Source: Microcyclospora pomicola
Taxonomy: Eukaryota; Ascomycota; Dothideomycetes; Capnodiales
NCBI GenBank assembly: GCA_002786065.1
Contig: NHNY01000025.1
Location: 1-64,000 of the forward strand
Length of the DNA stretch: 64,000 nt
Reading direction: 5' to 3'
Part shown: one piece after another, positions 51,284 through 61,962 of the stretch
Layout of the letters: each line of letters starts with the position of its first letter
Position numbering within the stretch: position 1 is the first letter of the stretch
Program-made: the position numbers and the translations under genes
Notes under the pieces: model-generated
What the model saw: the letters and a program-made list of their open reading frames with translations, nothing else
Database searches by the model: none
Told to the model about the DNA's origin: nothing

Positions 51284-54200
51284 CTATACCTCGTTCTGGA
51301 CTACAACAGGCTTATATGCCTCGACTTTCTCCATGACCTGACCGGTCTGGCGCAAGTTCTGCGCCGCACTCAGATTCTTGACTATATCTGTTTCGTGGCG
51401 CTCTTCCACTAGCCTGCGCAAAGCATGTGTCAAAAAGTCCTCCACCAGCTCGACCGACCACGAGCTCGGAATGAGGGAGAGGACGACAGCGATATCGAAG
51501 AATGTGCTGAAGCGGGCGAGAAGATCGCTTGTGCGCTCGAGGCGATCTGACTGCGAGGGCAGGTCGAGGAACTGTCTAAGCAAACAGGCGAGGAGTTTCT
51601 CCTGCTGTGGTCGAGAAGGTGAGGGCGACTCGCTGCTTATGACACTCATTGTGGAAGGGGAGAAGGTCGAGCTGCCGCCGAGCAGGCAATACCGGATTGC
51701 CGTGTCGTAGTCGCCCAACCCCGTGACTAGCAGACGCAAGGCTTCTTCGTGTTTCCCTTCTCGACCATTAAGGATGATCATCTCGGGCACCAGCTCGTTC
51801 GAGAATGGAGCGAGCCGTTCACGCAGAGCAGGTACATCGTAGGCTGATGCAGCGCCGCCGATGAGTTGGAGCAGGCGGAGACGGTTTTGCCACCATTCCT
51901 CTGCCACTACGTTGTCGGTGATGAAGTCGCGATAGGTCGGCTTTGGAGGTGAGAGAGCTCGGTAAGTGGCGTAGCTCTCGCGTAGAGTGTCTCTGGAGGT
52001 TTCTTCCGAGGAGACTTTCTGCAGCACAGTATCGAGATAGAATGCAATGAGCTCGTTGATATAGTGGGAATGCCCTTTACCGAAGACGAGATACTCGAGG
52101 TAGTCTTTCACTGCACCTGGTGCCTTGGTCCGCAAGATAGCCACGGCTTCGCTTGGCTCGAATTTTACTCGTGCACTATCGTCAGCAAAGACCTGGACAC
52201 CAAGCCGAGGATTGCGGTTCGCAAGCCACGAGCCGTACTCCTGAACTAAACTCGCGTCTCTTAACTTTGTTAGATACCGGCGAACGTCAGCCTCGCCATC
52301 GACTAGCTCTCCACCGTCGTCTCTCTCGCCTTCGATGATTCGTTTCCACGTTGCGAGCACTTGTGCAGTCATCTTGCGCGACTGATACAAACGACTAAGC
52401 ATGTACAGCCGGTGGAAGCGCTCAAAGAGATCCCGAACGCGGTCGAAGCAGTCGACACCTCGATCCACGATATCGTTCATCTCTGCACGTATCGAGTTTG
52501 CAGTGGCGGGGCCGCGGGGGCTGCTTTCATCGAGCAACAGGAATATGTGGATCAACGATGCGTCCACCGTTCTGAAGACATGCGTCTCGTCCGACACGCT
52601 ACCGAAGCCTTTCTTTTTCCGCCAAACCAAAAGATATCTCCTGAGGAGAGGAAGGAGGTTGCGACTATGCAGGCCATACGTGTCTTTGGTCAAGGAGCTA
52701 CTATCCAGCTTAGAACGGACCATATTAATGACCTCAAGCAGGCCTTGAGAGATCCATATGCCATGGTCGCCCTCCTGAACCTCGTCTTGGAATGGTGAGA
52801 CCAAGGTCAGAATGATCCTAGGGTCGATGTCGCCACCAATCAAAGCATCTTCCACGATCGTAATATCACGCTCGGTGGCAGACACGCCATGAGCAGTTCG
52901 TAGCACCAAGTCGCCAAACAGGAGAAGTGAAGCCTTCTGCCGAATATATGTGAGTGTGAGAAATTCGAGTTCGTCACTTGGCTCTTGTCCTCGAACGCTG
53001 TTGATCACTTTCCGCACGACGGGTGCATCGGTGAACATGACCCCGTCTGGAGATTGTAGCACAGCGCTATCAAGCTCTTTCTCCAGTCGAAGTATGAGAG
53101 AGCTTTGGGCAATCCACGAAACTTTATCATTCTGATAGAACAACAAATTGGTCTGCAGCTTTGAAAAGCGAGACGCAAATTGATCTTCTTCAGTATTCCT
53201 CTTCGCATCAGCTTCGCTAGTCTCGATCGAACTTGAGGTCACTGGTACCCGCCGCAGGCGCAAGGAGGTACTGATCTCAGGCACTGCAAGATCGCATGCA
53301 CTGCTCGCAGTGCGGAGACCCATGGATCGCTGAGGAATATCTTCGTCGTCGCCTGCTGTTGATCGATCTACTTCCCCGACATCGATCCACTCTCTACTGC
53401 GCTGAGCTTCGCCGGACTCTGCGTCCCACCGCTGAATTTCAATAGCTCGCCGAATACCCTGTTCCGTGTGGCGACGCACCAGTGCGAAGACAAATCCATG
53501 CTCGGTCTCCTTTCCTAGACCACTTTCAGGGCTGCGCTCATATCCGCTCAATATCAGTGCTTCTGGGTAGGAGCTGAACTCGAGCGTCCCACGTACAACG
53601 TCTCCTTCAAGGTTGACAAACATTCCCACACCTGGTTCGCTCAACCTGGTACCAGTCGTAAGTAAGAATTCATCCTTGGTTGGGCTTACAATGTGAGGCG
53701 GCAAGAAGTATTGTAGCGATCCCTCGTTTGCCGTTCGAGGTTGATCAGTGCTCGTGCGGGTCGAAGTGTCCCCTGATCCAGTCTTCGTTGGGCTCTCCTC
53801 ACGACTGGACGGCGCGTCTGGGGCCACCGCCCCTCGCGAAGATTGTCGTGTAGGGAAGGGCGATGCGCTGTCTGGCCGCAAGCGATCCCCAGAGTTCGCT
53901 ACCGTGTTAAGGCTCGTGTTTCGTTCATGACCCCGAGCTGGCCGAACGGGGCTGGCGGAAGAGAAGCTTCGAGACGTCTCTCTTGTTCTCGTAGGCTGCT
54001 CCTTTTGTTGAGGCTCAGGTAGTGGGACAGCCAGCGACGAGATGGGAAACAACTCGCTCTTCCGCTGGTTCACCACATCCAACAGCGAGTACGTTTGCTG
54101 ATCTGCTACGCAAGCAAGGTCTTTCCTACGCTGCAGTATGGACACGTTTCCCATCTCAATATCCCTTAGCTTTCTCGGTGTGTCCCCAATTCTGATCAAC

Positions 54201-54667
54201 CTTAATCTTTGCTTCAAGCATATCACAATCACAGGGCCATAGGCACTACTCGAGACCAGCTCATTCTGGTCAATGCCTCCCACCCAAAGACAGCCTGCTT
54301 GTTTGATCTTGGGCTCGAATGCGGGACTCAGCTCCGGGAGCGTATAGAAAGTCAGAGAGCCATTACACAAGATGCAAGCCTTACTTGCATCCGGTAACAG
54401 CAAAATCTGTTTCACGCCAGCATCTGCGCCTTGCTGCTGGGTGGTAAACTCCGGCTGGAGCTTACTCGCGAATATATACGTGGGCTGACCGGTTATGTCG
54501 CCCGGGTCGGAAGGTATCGAGACATAATGGAGGACCTCACCAGCGGAAGTGCCGATGTAAAGGTTACCATTCCATGCGTCTACGCAGGTGATATGGGCAT
54601 CCGGGTGGTCGTCGGTAGCGACAGGAACGGAGTCGATCAGGGGGCGGAGGGAATAGGTCGCTGACAT
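51284..54667 (-). CDS. VPS3: CORVET subunit VPS3 (TGFBRAP1-like, CNH domain)
   Basis: An intronless 1127-aa gene convergent with COY1 (138 bp apart). The N-terminal part (about 15-200) is a CNH-type beta-propeller: HITCVDAWNGNLYIGTSAGE then VLHYVSIP, QILLLPDASKACILCNGSLT then FYTLPELSPAF. A Ser/Thr/Arg-rich disordered segment (about 210-330) interrupts the propeller, which resumes around 340. The C-terminal two-thirds are alpha-solenoid helices, including a VPS39-domain-like region with LPLLRRYLLVWRKKK and EMIILNGREGKHEEALRLLV. This architecture is shared by Vps3, Vps39 and TGFBRAP1; HYV and YTLPELSPAF favour Vps3/TGFBRAP1. Vps3 is the Rab5 (Vps21)-binding subunit of the CORVET tether acting in early-endosome fusion. 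Vps39 is the alternative. Confidence 0.75.
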   Translation of the reverse strand: MSATYSLRPLIDSVPVATDDHPDAHITCVDAWNGNLYIGTSAGEVLHYVSIPSDPGDITGQPTYIFASKLQPEFTTQQQGADAGVKQILLLPDASKACILCNGSLTFYTLPELSPAFEPKIKQAGCLWVGGIDQNELVSSSAYGPVIVICLKQRLRLIRIGDTPRKLRDIEMGNVSILQRRKDLACVADQQTYSLLDVVNQRKSELFPISSLAVPLPEPQQKEQPTRTRETSRSFSSASPVRPARGHERNTSLNTVANSGDRLRPDSASPFPTRQSSRGAVAPDAPSSREESPTKTGSGDTSTRTSTDQPRTANEGSLQYFLPPHIVSPTKDEFLLTTGTRLSEPGVGMFVNLEGDVVRGTLEFSSYPEALILSGYERSPESGLGKETEHGFVFALVRRHTEQGIRRAIEIQRWDAESGEAQRSREWIDVGEVDRSTAGDDEDIPQRSMGLRTASSACDLAVPEISTSLRLRRVPVTSSSIETSEADAKRNTEEDQFASRFSKLQTNLLFYQNDKVSWIAQSSLILRLEKELDSAVLQSPDGVMFTDAPVVRKVINSVRGQEPSDELEFLTLTYIRQKASLLLFGDLVLRTAHGVSATERDITIVEDALIGGDIDPRIILTLVSPFQDEVQEGDHGIWISQGLLEVINMVRSKLDSSSLTKDTYGLHSRNLLPLLRRYLLVWRKKKGFGSVSDETHVFRTVDASLIHIFLLLDESSPRGPATANSIRAEMNDIVDRGVDCFDRVRDLFERFHRLYMLSRLYQSRKMTAQVLATWKRIIEGERDDGGELVDGEADVRRYLTKLRDASLVQEYGSWLANRNPRLGVQVFADDSARVKFEPSEAVAILRTKAPGAVKDYLEYLVFGKGHSHYINELIAFYLDTVLQKVSSEETSRDTLRESYATYRALSPPKPTYRDFITDNVVAEEWWQNRLRLLQLIGGAASAYDVPALRERLAPFSNELVPEMIILNGREGKHEEALRLLVTGLGDYDTAIRYCLLGGSSTFSPSTMSVISSESPSPSRPQQEKLLACLLRQFLDLPSQSDRLERTSDLLARFSTFFDIAVVLSLIPSSWSVELVEDFLTHALRRLVEERHETDIVKNLSAAQNLRQTGQVMEKVEAYKPVVVQNEV

Positions 54668-55209
54668 GCCTCAAACCGGCGTGCGGTCATGATCGCAGCA
54701 TGATCGGTATCGCATGGACTCAAAGAACGGCATATGCATGTCCAAAATGGTCTGCGTTGCTCACTCGGATGCTGTGCTGCAAAAGTCGTGGTATGTCACA
54801 GTAGACGTGGTTACAACATTCATGTTCTCACTGACCTATTTATTATGTGATCACGACATATTCAATTGCTTCCCTTCGACCGTGTACACGGTCACCTTGT
54901 ACGAGATCAACATCACAACACTCTTTGACCCCAAACGGTGTCAACAACTGGTAAGACAGGGCACAGGGTCATGGTATGTATGCTAGCACAACGGCTGCTC
55001 AGAGAGCTGAGATGTATTGACTCTGATACTTGAGGTCGATGTGTGGATGTAGGATATCATGATTGGGTAGGGTCTTGATCCAAGTTGGCTCCGAAACATC
55101 ATCGACGTTGAGACGGCCATCCCGTGGACTTCCATTAGATCGTGACTTGGCGATTTGTCCCTATCGACGAGCAAGTCACAGCCCAAACTTATTGAATCGA
55201 TTGTCCATT
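54668..55209. other. Intergenic, no supported gene
   Basis: About 540 bp between the VPS3 start and the stop of the next minus-strand gene. It contains the VPS3 promoter; nothing else recognised. Confidence 0.5.
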
Positions 55210-56227
55210 TCAAAGCTCGTCAATCAACCTTGCGTTGTCGAGAAGCGTGCTGTTCGGGGCCAGATTCGTGGCGTTCTTAACCATTTCCGCCGTTATGTTT
55301 CCTAGCATGTCTCGAACGAATCCCTTGTCTGCCGCCCACGGAATGAGGAAATTGACGAACGATCCAAAGAACACATACGTGAGGAGGTGGCAACCTGCCA
55401 TGAACACAATGCGCTGTGGTGCAGGAATTACGACCAGGGCAACAAACATTGCTAGCGGTGTCAACGGAAAGTAACTCGCCACCATTTGGAATAAGATGTC
55501 CTATATCGTGGATCAGTGATCATCGACTCAGTATGCCAGCCGCTCCCTGCTGCTCGATAGTGCCGAACGATGATGGAGTACTCACCCAACGATTGGACCA
55601 CAGTCCGGTCAACGACAGCTTCCACGTATAAACCAGCCGCAGCGATGTCTCGACTACTGCCATCCACAGCAGACCCACCGACAAGTGCAGCATCCATTTG
55701 ACGACAGTATTCCACCAACTAAGCGAAGCCCGTCGCACTTTGCCTTGAGCGATCCACTTCTGCACAACTTCTGCTTCTCGTGATTCATCACTCTCTCCGA
55801 GAGATAACCTCTCGCTCTCTTGAGACACCACAAGCTTTCCCCTCGGGCGTGCAGGGAAAGTCCTCTCGAGCCAGATGTGCCAGTAATATTGTAGCACGGT
55901 AAGCACAATTGTGGACAGAACCACTTTGGGCAGGATTTTCCGGTAGAATGATGGGCTGTCAGAGTCGTCTGCGTTGGGATGAGCGTTCATTGTGCTGTTC
56001 AGCACGTCGTTCCCAGTCACGACCTGTGTCGAATTGCTCAAATGTGCTGTAGCATTATTCATTCCTTGTTCATTGAGCGATTGGACGACCGACATGAAGT
56101 TTGCGAACAGCTCATGACTGGTGAAGTCCTCGTACGCACGAGATGTCCAATGATGGTAGAGGATCTCGCAACTGATCGTCAACAATACAGCCTCGCCGAC
56201 CGCACGCCGCATTTGTGATAGAGTCAT
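55210..56227 (-). CDS. Conserved fungal multi-pass membrane protein of unknown function
   Basis: Two exons, 55586-56227 and 55210-55500, with an 85-nt intron (GTGAGT...TATAG), 310 aa. The first exon ends SLTGLWSNRW and the second continues DILFQMVASYF. Four or so hydrophobic spans are visible: RRAVGEAVLLTISCEIL (signal-anchor-like), LPKVVLSTIVLTVLQYYWHI, LHLSVGLLWMAVVETSL and PLAMFVALVVI with MAGCHLLTYVFFGSFVNFLI. Between spans 1 and 2 there is a Ser/Asn loop with potential N-glycosylation sites. A charged cytosolic stretch WIAQGKVRRASLSWWNT follows span 2. I recognise this as the type often annotated 'integral membrane protein' in ascomycetes, but know no function. Confidence 0.65.
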
Positions 56228-56934
56228 GATGCAAAGCACAGTACTGTTTCCATCAACAGCTTACACCAGCACCCGAAGGACATGAAGACTGCCCTTATAA
56301 AGTGCTTGCCACCATCCGCATATCACGGTCGGAGGATGATATAATGCTGCGCCGCATCAGCTAGGCATCCGATCGTCACAGCTTGAGCACAGAGCTGGAC
56401 CAGAAAGTTCCTCCACGGCTAGAACGGCCGAATACCAAGAGCAAGGCGCATGTCGTGTTGCTATCATGGGAAACGATGAGCGGATTTCGGCATGCTGAGA
56501 GGACCATACCTCATAGCTTGGCGTAGGATTCAATCACGGGGACCAGAGCACATGTACTGATTTGATCCACATATTGTGCCTGGAAATTATCCGTCCTCGG
56601 AGGCGGAATAATGATGCAGCCATTCATCATCTGAAGAGCCTCGGCAACATACCTAAGATACTGTACATATACCTAGGATCGCATGAAGCCGCAGAGTACA
56701 GAGTACAGCCCCATCGAGCACGTCTAAAAATGTGGCTGAGACATACATGTACAGATATGCACGACATCTTAGGCCGTGGAGTATTTCTCAGGCGCATCCA
56801 ACCTATGTCTACTTCAAAGGTCATGAACATGCCTTAACCAAGTCGTACACATGCATCGTGGTCTGCAGTATACGCTTTACAGTTGCATTGCTTATGATGC
56901 TGCTCTGGTCATCGAAAAGTGCTTGTTGACACAT
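56228..56934. other. Intergenic, no supported gene
   Basis: About 700 bp between two minus-strand genes. It contains several ACATGTA/TACATGT-like short motifs but no gene. Confidence 0.45.
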
Positions 56935-58011
56935 TCATCCCATCAATTGACCGCCATCTTCCGGCGGCCACCTGGTTTGTGCAAAGGACAAACAACGCTT
57001 GATGCCTTGCAACATTTTTCTTGTCGTCTCGTCAGCTAGGATATGAGCTTCTTTGCCACCGTCCTTGTCGCTTTCATGCAGTTTCTCTCTTGCACTACGC
57101 TCGTGAATGCCCACCATGGTAACACCGATCGGCCACGCAGCTTTTCCGATGGACAAACGGAGATACGCATCGTTAGCATCGACGTATCGAGTCTTCTGTG
57201 CAAGGTCTACGATTTCGAGTATGGGAGCCAGGAGTGTATCTGGCAAACTTGAACTCTCCAGCTTTTGGAAGAGCGGCCGCAAGTTCTCCAGGGCAGATAG
57301 ATGCGAGTTCAAGGCCTGTCTACCGGTGAACGACGTCTTCACCTCCGCAGGTCGGCGCGCAAGTGCACGCTGCCATTCCGACAGCACCATGTCGAAATAG
57401 CTCGCCAATTGACGTCGCAGGTAGAGTCTTCCCTCCACATCTGTCGGCAATGACGATGGCACCTTCATGTCTTTTTCCTCGAGAAGCTCCAACGTGGTCG
57501 GTATGGGTCCTGTGCTCAGAGACTTAGCCAATATCTTGTTTGTCAACTTCCTCCATCGTCTCAGCCTTTGCACATGACTTTCTCCGAACAAGACTGCTGG
57601 CTCGTCGATCGCTCTCAGGTTCGCCTTGAGATCTTCCTCCTCCATATCCTCCTCCCCATCTTCCACCTCGTCCTTCATATCTGTCCTTTCCAGCGGTGGA
57701 AGTCCCAACCTCTTCCTCCTCGCAGCCTCCGCAGCCTCAGCTTCCTCTTCTGCAACCCGTCGACTTTCTTCTGCTAGCCTCTTCCTTTTAGCTTCGCGCA
57801 CGGCAATCCGTTCGACTTCCTCCTCATCTCTTTTCCTCTTCTTCTCCAATCGCTCTATGCGCGCGGCTTCCAGCGATTCTTGCTCATGTCGATAGTCTGC
57901 CTGTCTTTGTGCTTCGATGTCGCTGCGTTTCAAGTACTTCTTACTGGCATCATCTTGAACGTTATTCCTTGTGGAAGAAATTTGCGATTTCATCAAACTG
58001 GCGAAATCCAT
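56935..58011 (-). CDS. PRP18: Pre-mRNA splicing factor PRP18
   Basis: A 358-aa intronless gene from MDFASLMKSQISS, the usual fungal Prp18 start; the ATG at 58074 would add 21 unconserved residues. A charged helical N-terminal part (about 20-125, KRKRDEEEVERIAVREAKRK) is followed by the PRP4-like SFM motif AVLFGESHVQRLRRWRKL (about 140-157). The Prp18 domain comes next: LYLRRQLASYFDMVLSEWQR, LRPLFQKLESSSLPDTLLAP, AYLRLSIGKAAWPIGVTMVG then IHERSAREKL. Prp18 acts in the second catalytic step of splicing with Slu7 in the spliceosome. The sequence is normal and complete. Confidence 0.95.
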   Translation of the reverse strand: MDFASLMKSQISSTRNNVQDDASKKYLKRSDIEAQRQADYRHEQESLEAARIERLEKKRKRDEEEVERIAVREAKRKRLAEESRRVAEEEAEAAEAARRKRLGLPPLERTDMKDEVEDGEEDMEEEDLKANLRAIDEPAVLFGESHVQRLRRWRKLTNKILAKSLSTGPIPTTLELLEEKDMKVPSSLPTDVEGRLYLRRQLASYFDMVLSEWQRALARRPAEVKTSFTGRQALNSHLSALENLRPLFQKLESSSLPDTLLAPILEIVDLAQKTRYVDANDAYLRLSIGKAAWPIGVTMVGIHERSAREKLHESDKDGGKEAHILADETTRKMLQGIKRCLSFAQTRWPPEDGGQLMG

Positions 58012-58648
58012 CTTCGAAGATGTGATAAGCGCTTGCAGGTTTACCTTTGTATGAAGAGTAGCGTTGTAGGTCATGTAGAACAGGTAAAAGTAGATAGCGT
58101 TTAGTCAAGGCCGAGGCCATCACGCTTAGGTAATTTCGTGCCGGCTTTTGCGCGTGCTGCCTAGGTACCATACCTTACGGTGACTACCTCAGAATACGAG
58201 GTACCTTGGATTCCATTTGTTCAATAAGGTACATGAAGGTAAAGCTCCATCGGTACTGCGATTTACGGAAGCTGTACAGCTGAACACACCTAGTAGGGAT
58301 AGTCGTTTTAGGTGAGGAATCAACCTTGTCATCATACCTCCATACGAAATATGCAAAGTAGATATATGGTTGGTAGTACAGTGTTGTCGTAAGTAGGGGC
58401 AAGATATCTTTGGGGTATCATAATCTATTCGAAAGAGATGATCCAGCTTCGTCTAGATAAGAGTCAACCTCACTAGTTACAGCTAATCAAAGCTCCGGGG
58501 ACGCAGCTCTAAACCTACCGTACCATGGGTAACGACGATCTATCAATAAAGGTCTTCCCAAGTCTTCCTGTTGATCTTCACGGCCTGGTCCAAACACCAT
58601 TTGTCTCGTCGGTTGGAATACATTCGTCACAAACTGCTACTGCTCGCA
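58012..58648. other. Divergent intergenic region PRP18 / methyltransferase relic
   Basis: About 640 bp holding the PRP18 promoter and 5' flank of the methyltransferase relic. GGTACCTT/AAGGTACC-type motifs recur near 58140-58240. No gene recognised. Confidence 0.45.
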
Positions 58649-59904
58649 ATGGCGACGACTGTCCCTCTCCCTCACTCAAAGAGCGTTGGCTGGTACTTGC
58701 CTGGGCCTCCTAAACTGTCCGCGAACTTCAAAGACTTGCTCTGCAACTGGAGCGGGGTCGATCCAAATGGCATCGAGAAGCATGTTGAGACCATAGTACG
58801 CGCCCATAACTCCTCAACTCATCCTGCACCTTCGTAGAGCGTGTTGATCCGAAGAGTGGATCGAGTCACAAAGAGCGTCCCGTCTGACTGATGTCTGCTC
58901 CAGCGCGAGGAAGCATGGAAAGTACATCAATATCCTTGCAGGTACTGAGCATCATTGAAAATATGTACATGAGCAGCACAGAGTGGATAGCTTACAATTG
59001 CGCAGTCCGTTACCTTCTGAATACTGTGGAACGATCCCCAACTGACTCGTTCCATGATTAGTTGGTGGCTATCGTTTCCTTACACTTGGGCTCGCAACGC
59101 ATCCTTCCTTCGACAAAGTTGTAGCCTCCTTGACGTCGTCTGCTCAGGTATCAGGGAATAGCGTCTTCGTGGATCTGGGTTGTTGTGTCGGTCAGGACCT
59201 GCGTTCCCTCGCATATGCTGGCGCATCCGGTTCTCGTCTTGTGGGTGTCGACCTAGAGGCAGCCTTTGTCGAGATCGGCTACGAGCTTTTCCGGGATAAG
59301 GAGAAGATCGGTGCCGAATTCATTCTCGCAGACATAATGTCCCTTCGAGGTGAGGATGCCCAGGTGATCCACAAGTCAGTACTGATATTTCTCTACAGCC
59401 CAGACCTCTCATGCGTTGACTCCCTTGATTGGCCGCGTATCCGTCCTCTGGGCTTCGGCATTCCTACATCTCTGGAATCTCGAAGGTCAAAGGACAGTCT
59501 GCCAGAAGATTCTAATGCTCCTGGAGGACAAGCCTGGTGTCAGGGTGCTCGGCCGTCATGTTGGGAGCAAGGTTCCTGGGGAGAAGGTCCACGTAACGAA
59601 CAAGAGTGGACTGATGTACCGACACGATCCGGAGACGTTCAGAAACCTATGGGCTCATGTACTCGGTCATGTCGGAAGTGTCGAGGAAGACGGAAAGTTG
59701 CAAAGCGCTACCAACGGAACCTGGGAGGTAAGGGCTTGGTTCGAAGAGGACGAACCTTCGCAGACCCAGCAGAAACCAGAGAACGATTGGTTGACCAAGG
59801 TTGCAAAAGAGACCGCGGGCACGGAGCCAGGTGCTGCTGGCAGACCTTCTACGCTGGACGACCGGGCGTTCTTCCTGATTTGGGAAGTGGAGAGAACAGG
59901 CTGA
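58649..59904 (+). pseudogene. Decayed SAM-dependent methyltransferase gene
   Basis: Four family blocks can be laid out in order. Exon 1, 58649-58795: MATTVPLPHSKSVGWYLPGP. Exon 2, 58904-58940: REEAWKVHQYPC. Exon 3, 59062-59374: GGYRFLTLGLATHPSFDKVV then FVDLGCCVGQDLRSLAYAGA, the SAM-binding motif I, and GYELFRDK. Exon 4, from 59451: ASAFLHLWNLEGQ, VRVLGRHVGSK, FRNLW. The first junction is a normal intron. At the second, the only GT donor (AG|GT at 58941-58943) adds one base relative to the conserved frame PC-I-G. At the third, the donor GTCAGT is present but the place where an AG acceptor should stand reads CTCTG (59446-59450). So no simple splicing gives the whole protein. Either the gene is a pseudogene or it uses non-canonical splice sites. 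The family is a common fungal methyltransferase, often in secondary metabolism. Confidence 0.65.
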
Positions 59905-60315
59905 GTTCCACCATGCCAGGATGATCTTGTGTACTTGCGCGAGCTCATTACACGAGCACTGTTCTAGCAAGTATGAAAGCAGCTACGCAGGTTCATCGCG
60001 AGGGCCGCGACTCCTCGTGCAAACAGAGCTATCATTCCTCTGATAACATGGGCATCAGCACTCGAGTGTGAGCGAAGACCACTATTCGTACACTGACGAT
60101 TCTCCTCTGTATATGAGATAGCTACACTGAGAATGTAGCATCGTGTAGTATTCAGTCGTTCAAAATTAGTGATCCGAAACCGTTATTCCTAGCTCCATAA
60201 GCTGTAGCTGTCGATCTCTAGGAGAACTTGTCCTGCTGTCGGAATTACCTTGGCAACGCGAAGCTATGACATCGCGCGCCGCAGTCTATCATACAACATT
60301 CCTCGCGGAAATACT
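59905..60315. other. Intergenic, no supported gene
   Basis: About 410 bp between the methyltransferase relic and the MFS relic, which converge here. Nothing recognised. Confidence 0.5.
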
Positions 60316-61696
60316 CTATATTTTCTTAGCCAAAGTCCACCCGGCGTTGATTGTTCGTGGTTTCAGCAGTACCACAGCGCCAAGTATCATGACCGAGCCC
60401 GAGAACAGCTGTGCAGGCAGGTAACCTCCACGGTCATGTTGAGTCAGCGCCCCTGCTATCGGTGGGCCGCAGAGACAACCGATACTCATCACCGAGAATA
60501 CCATGCCCATTTCCATTCCAATTTTAGATGGTTCACGTCCAGATTTCGCCAATGCGGGTGGGAACATGCTCTGGATGCCAGCGCCGAAAAATCCGTAGAG
60601 GACTGCGAACGCCCACGTTCCTCCCAGTGTGGTAACTCCGATCCAAGCGTATGTCAATGTGGCAGACAGTGCGATAGTCAGAATCAAAGTGTTCAACAGC
60701 CCAAGATATTTATCAGCGAGCCAGGCCGGGACTATTCGACCTGGAAGTCCGAGAGCGTTGATGGTTAGCAAAATATCCAGCGAGGTCGCCGTTGAAGCGT
60801 GGACGATATCTTGCGCGTATGGAACAACCTGATGAATTAGCCACGTTCGTTGGTACGATCATCGTGCTGGCTTACATAGTAGTACCCGAAGTAGAGTCCA
60901 AGCGACGCCAACAGCAAACCAAGACTGAACATGCTGAACCATGGGTCTCGGAAGGACCGCAATTCAACCACTGGTCCTTGCTTCCGCGGGGGCAGTTTCT
61001 TTGGTCGTGCCAGGGCCTAGACAACGAATGAATTTGCCAGGATGATAAAGGCCATCACTCGCACTGTCCAGGGGAAGCCAATACAATCGAGAAGTTGCCT
61101 CGCGACGATTGGAAACACTACACCGCCTGTAGCAGTTCCACTACTCATCCCGGCGATTGCCAAAGCCCTTCGTTTCGTAAAGTAGGTGGAAACCATGGCC
61201 ATGGTGGGTGTGAAGACAAGCCCATTACCCAAGCCCTGGCAGATACCCTGAGCAAGAATGAGTTGCCAGTACTCCGTCACGGCAGATATCGCGAAAACGC
61301 CGATGAGTTGCAGAATTATACCTGCGGTTGCAACATAACGATACATGCCTGCATCCATTGCCCGTCCGGAAAAGCTACCAATGAAGAGAGTCAAGAATAT
61401 CTGGATAGATCCAACCCATGAGACATTCGAGGGACTTTGACGGAGGGCCGTAGTATAGTATGCCGGAATAGGCCGAAAGAGTTGATGAACCCCCATGAGT
61501 TAAAGGCTACCAGATGCCCCACCAAGACTTGGGACCACGCCAGGAGACCGCCATCGGGAGGCTCGTCTACCGGTGCATACGCTGCTGGAGCAGGCGAAGT
61601 AGTGGTGGAAGAGGAAGTCGTCTTGGTGTGGTCTGTCGCAGCTGGGTCTATGGAAGCATTCGGTGAGCGTGTCGAGTCTCGAGCTTGATATCTCAT
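60316..61696 (-). pseudogene. Decayed MFS transporter gene (monocarboxylate-transporter type)
   Basis: On the minus strand from an ATG at 61696, the sequence follows the fungal monocarboxylate-permease type: PVDEPPDGGLLAWSQVLVGH, AFNSWGFINSFGLF, AYYTTALRQSPSNVSWVGSI, GICQGLGNGLVFTPTMAMVS, TYFTKRRALAIAGMSSGTA, then LGLPGRIVPAWLADKYLG and GTWAFAVLYGFFGAGIQ. Two lesions are visible. The frame changes by one base between GLF and AYY (about 61464-61466), with no GT...AG intron to explain it. An in-frame TAG (61017-61019) follows ILANSFVV just before ALARPKKLPPRKQG, one C-to-T step from CAG (Gln). A normal-looking intron separates FGYYY from VVPYAQDIVHAS near 60830-60880. It is probably non-functional; the transported substrate is unknown. 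Confidence 0.8.
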
Positions 61697-61962
61697 CACT
61701 TGCTGGGGTCGCGTACCGGCCACGTCGAGTACAACAATGGATGCACTCAATCCTGGGAGCGCGTAGGCTGTACATCACGCGCCATACGGTGTGCGCATTG
61801 GATAAGGGGGCAGGAATCGAAGAAGATGCACATTCGGTCTCGAAAAATTTCATATCGCCCATCTCTTCCTCGGCACTAGGAACACAAATAGAATAAGATA
61901 TCCGACTCGTTCCTGATCACACCTCACACTTTCGAACACACCTACTACCCCCGAAGTCGTGC

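Noticed and set aside
59130-59924. 264-codon frame read as one methyltransferase
   Set aside because: Only its first part (to about 59374) matches the family; the rest is out of frame with the conserved ASAFLHLW...VGRHVG region and looks like chance sequence.
60250-60768. 172-codon plus-strand frame
   Set aside because: It is antisense to the well-conserved C-terminal part of the MFS relic and has no motif of its own.
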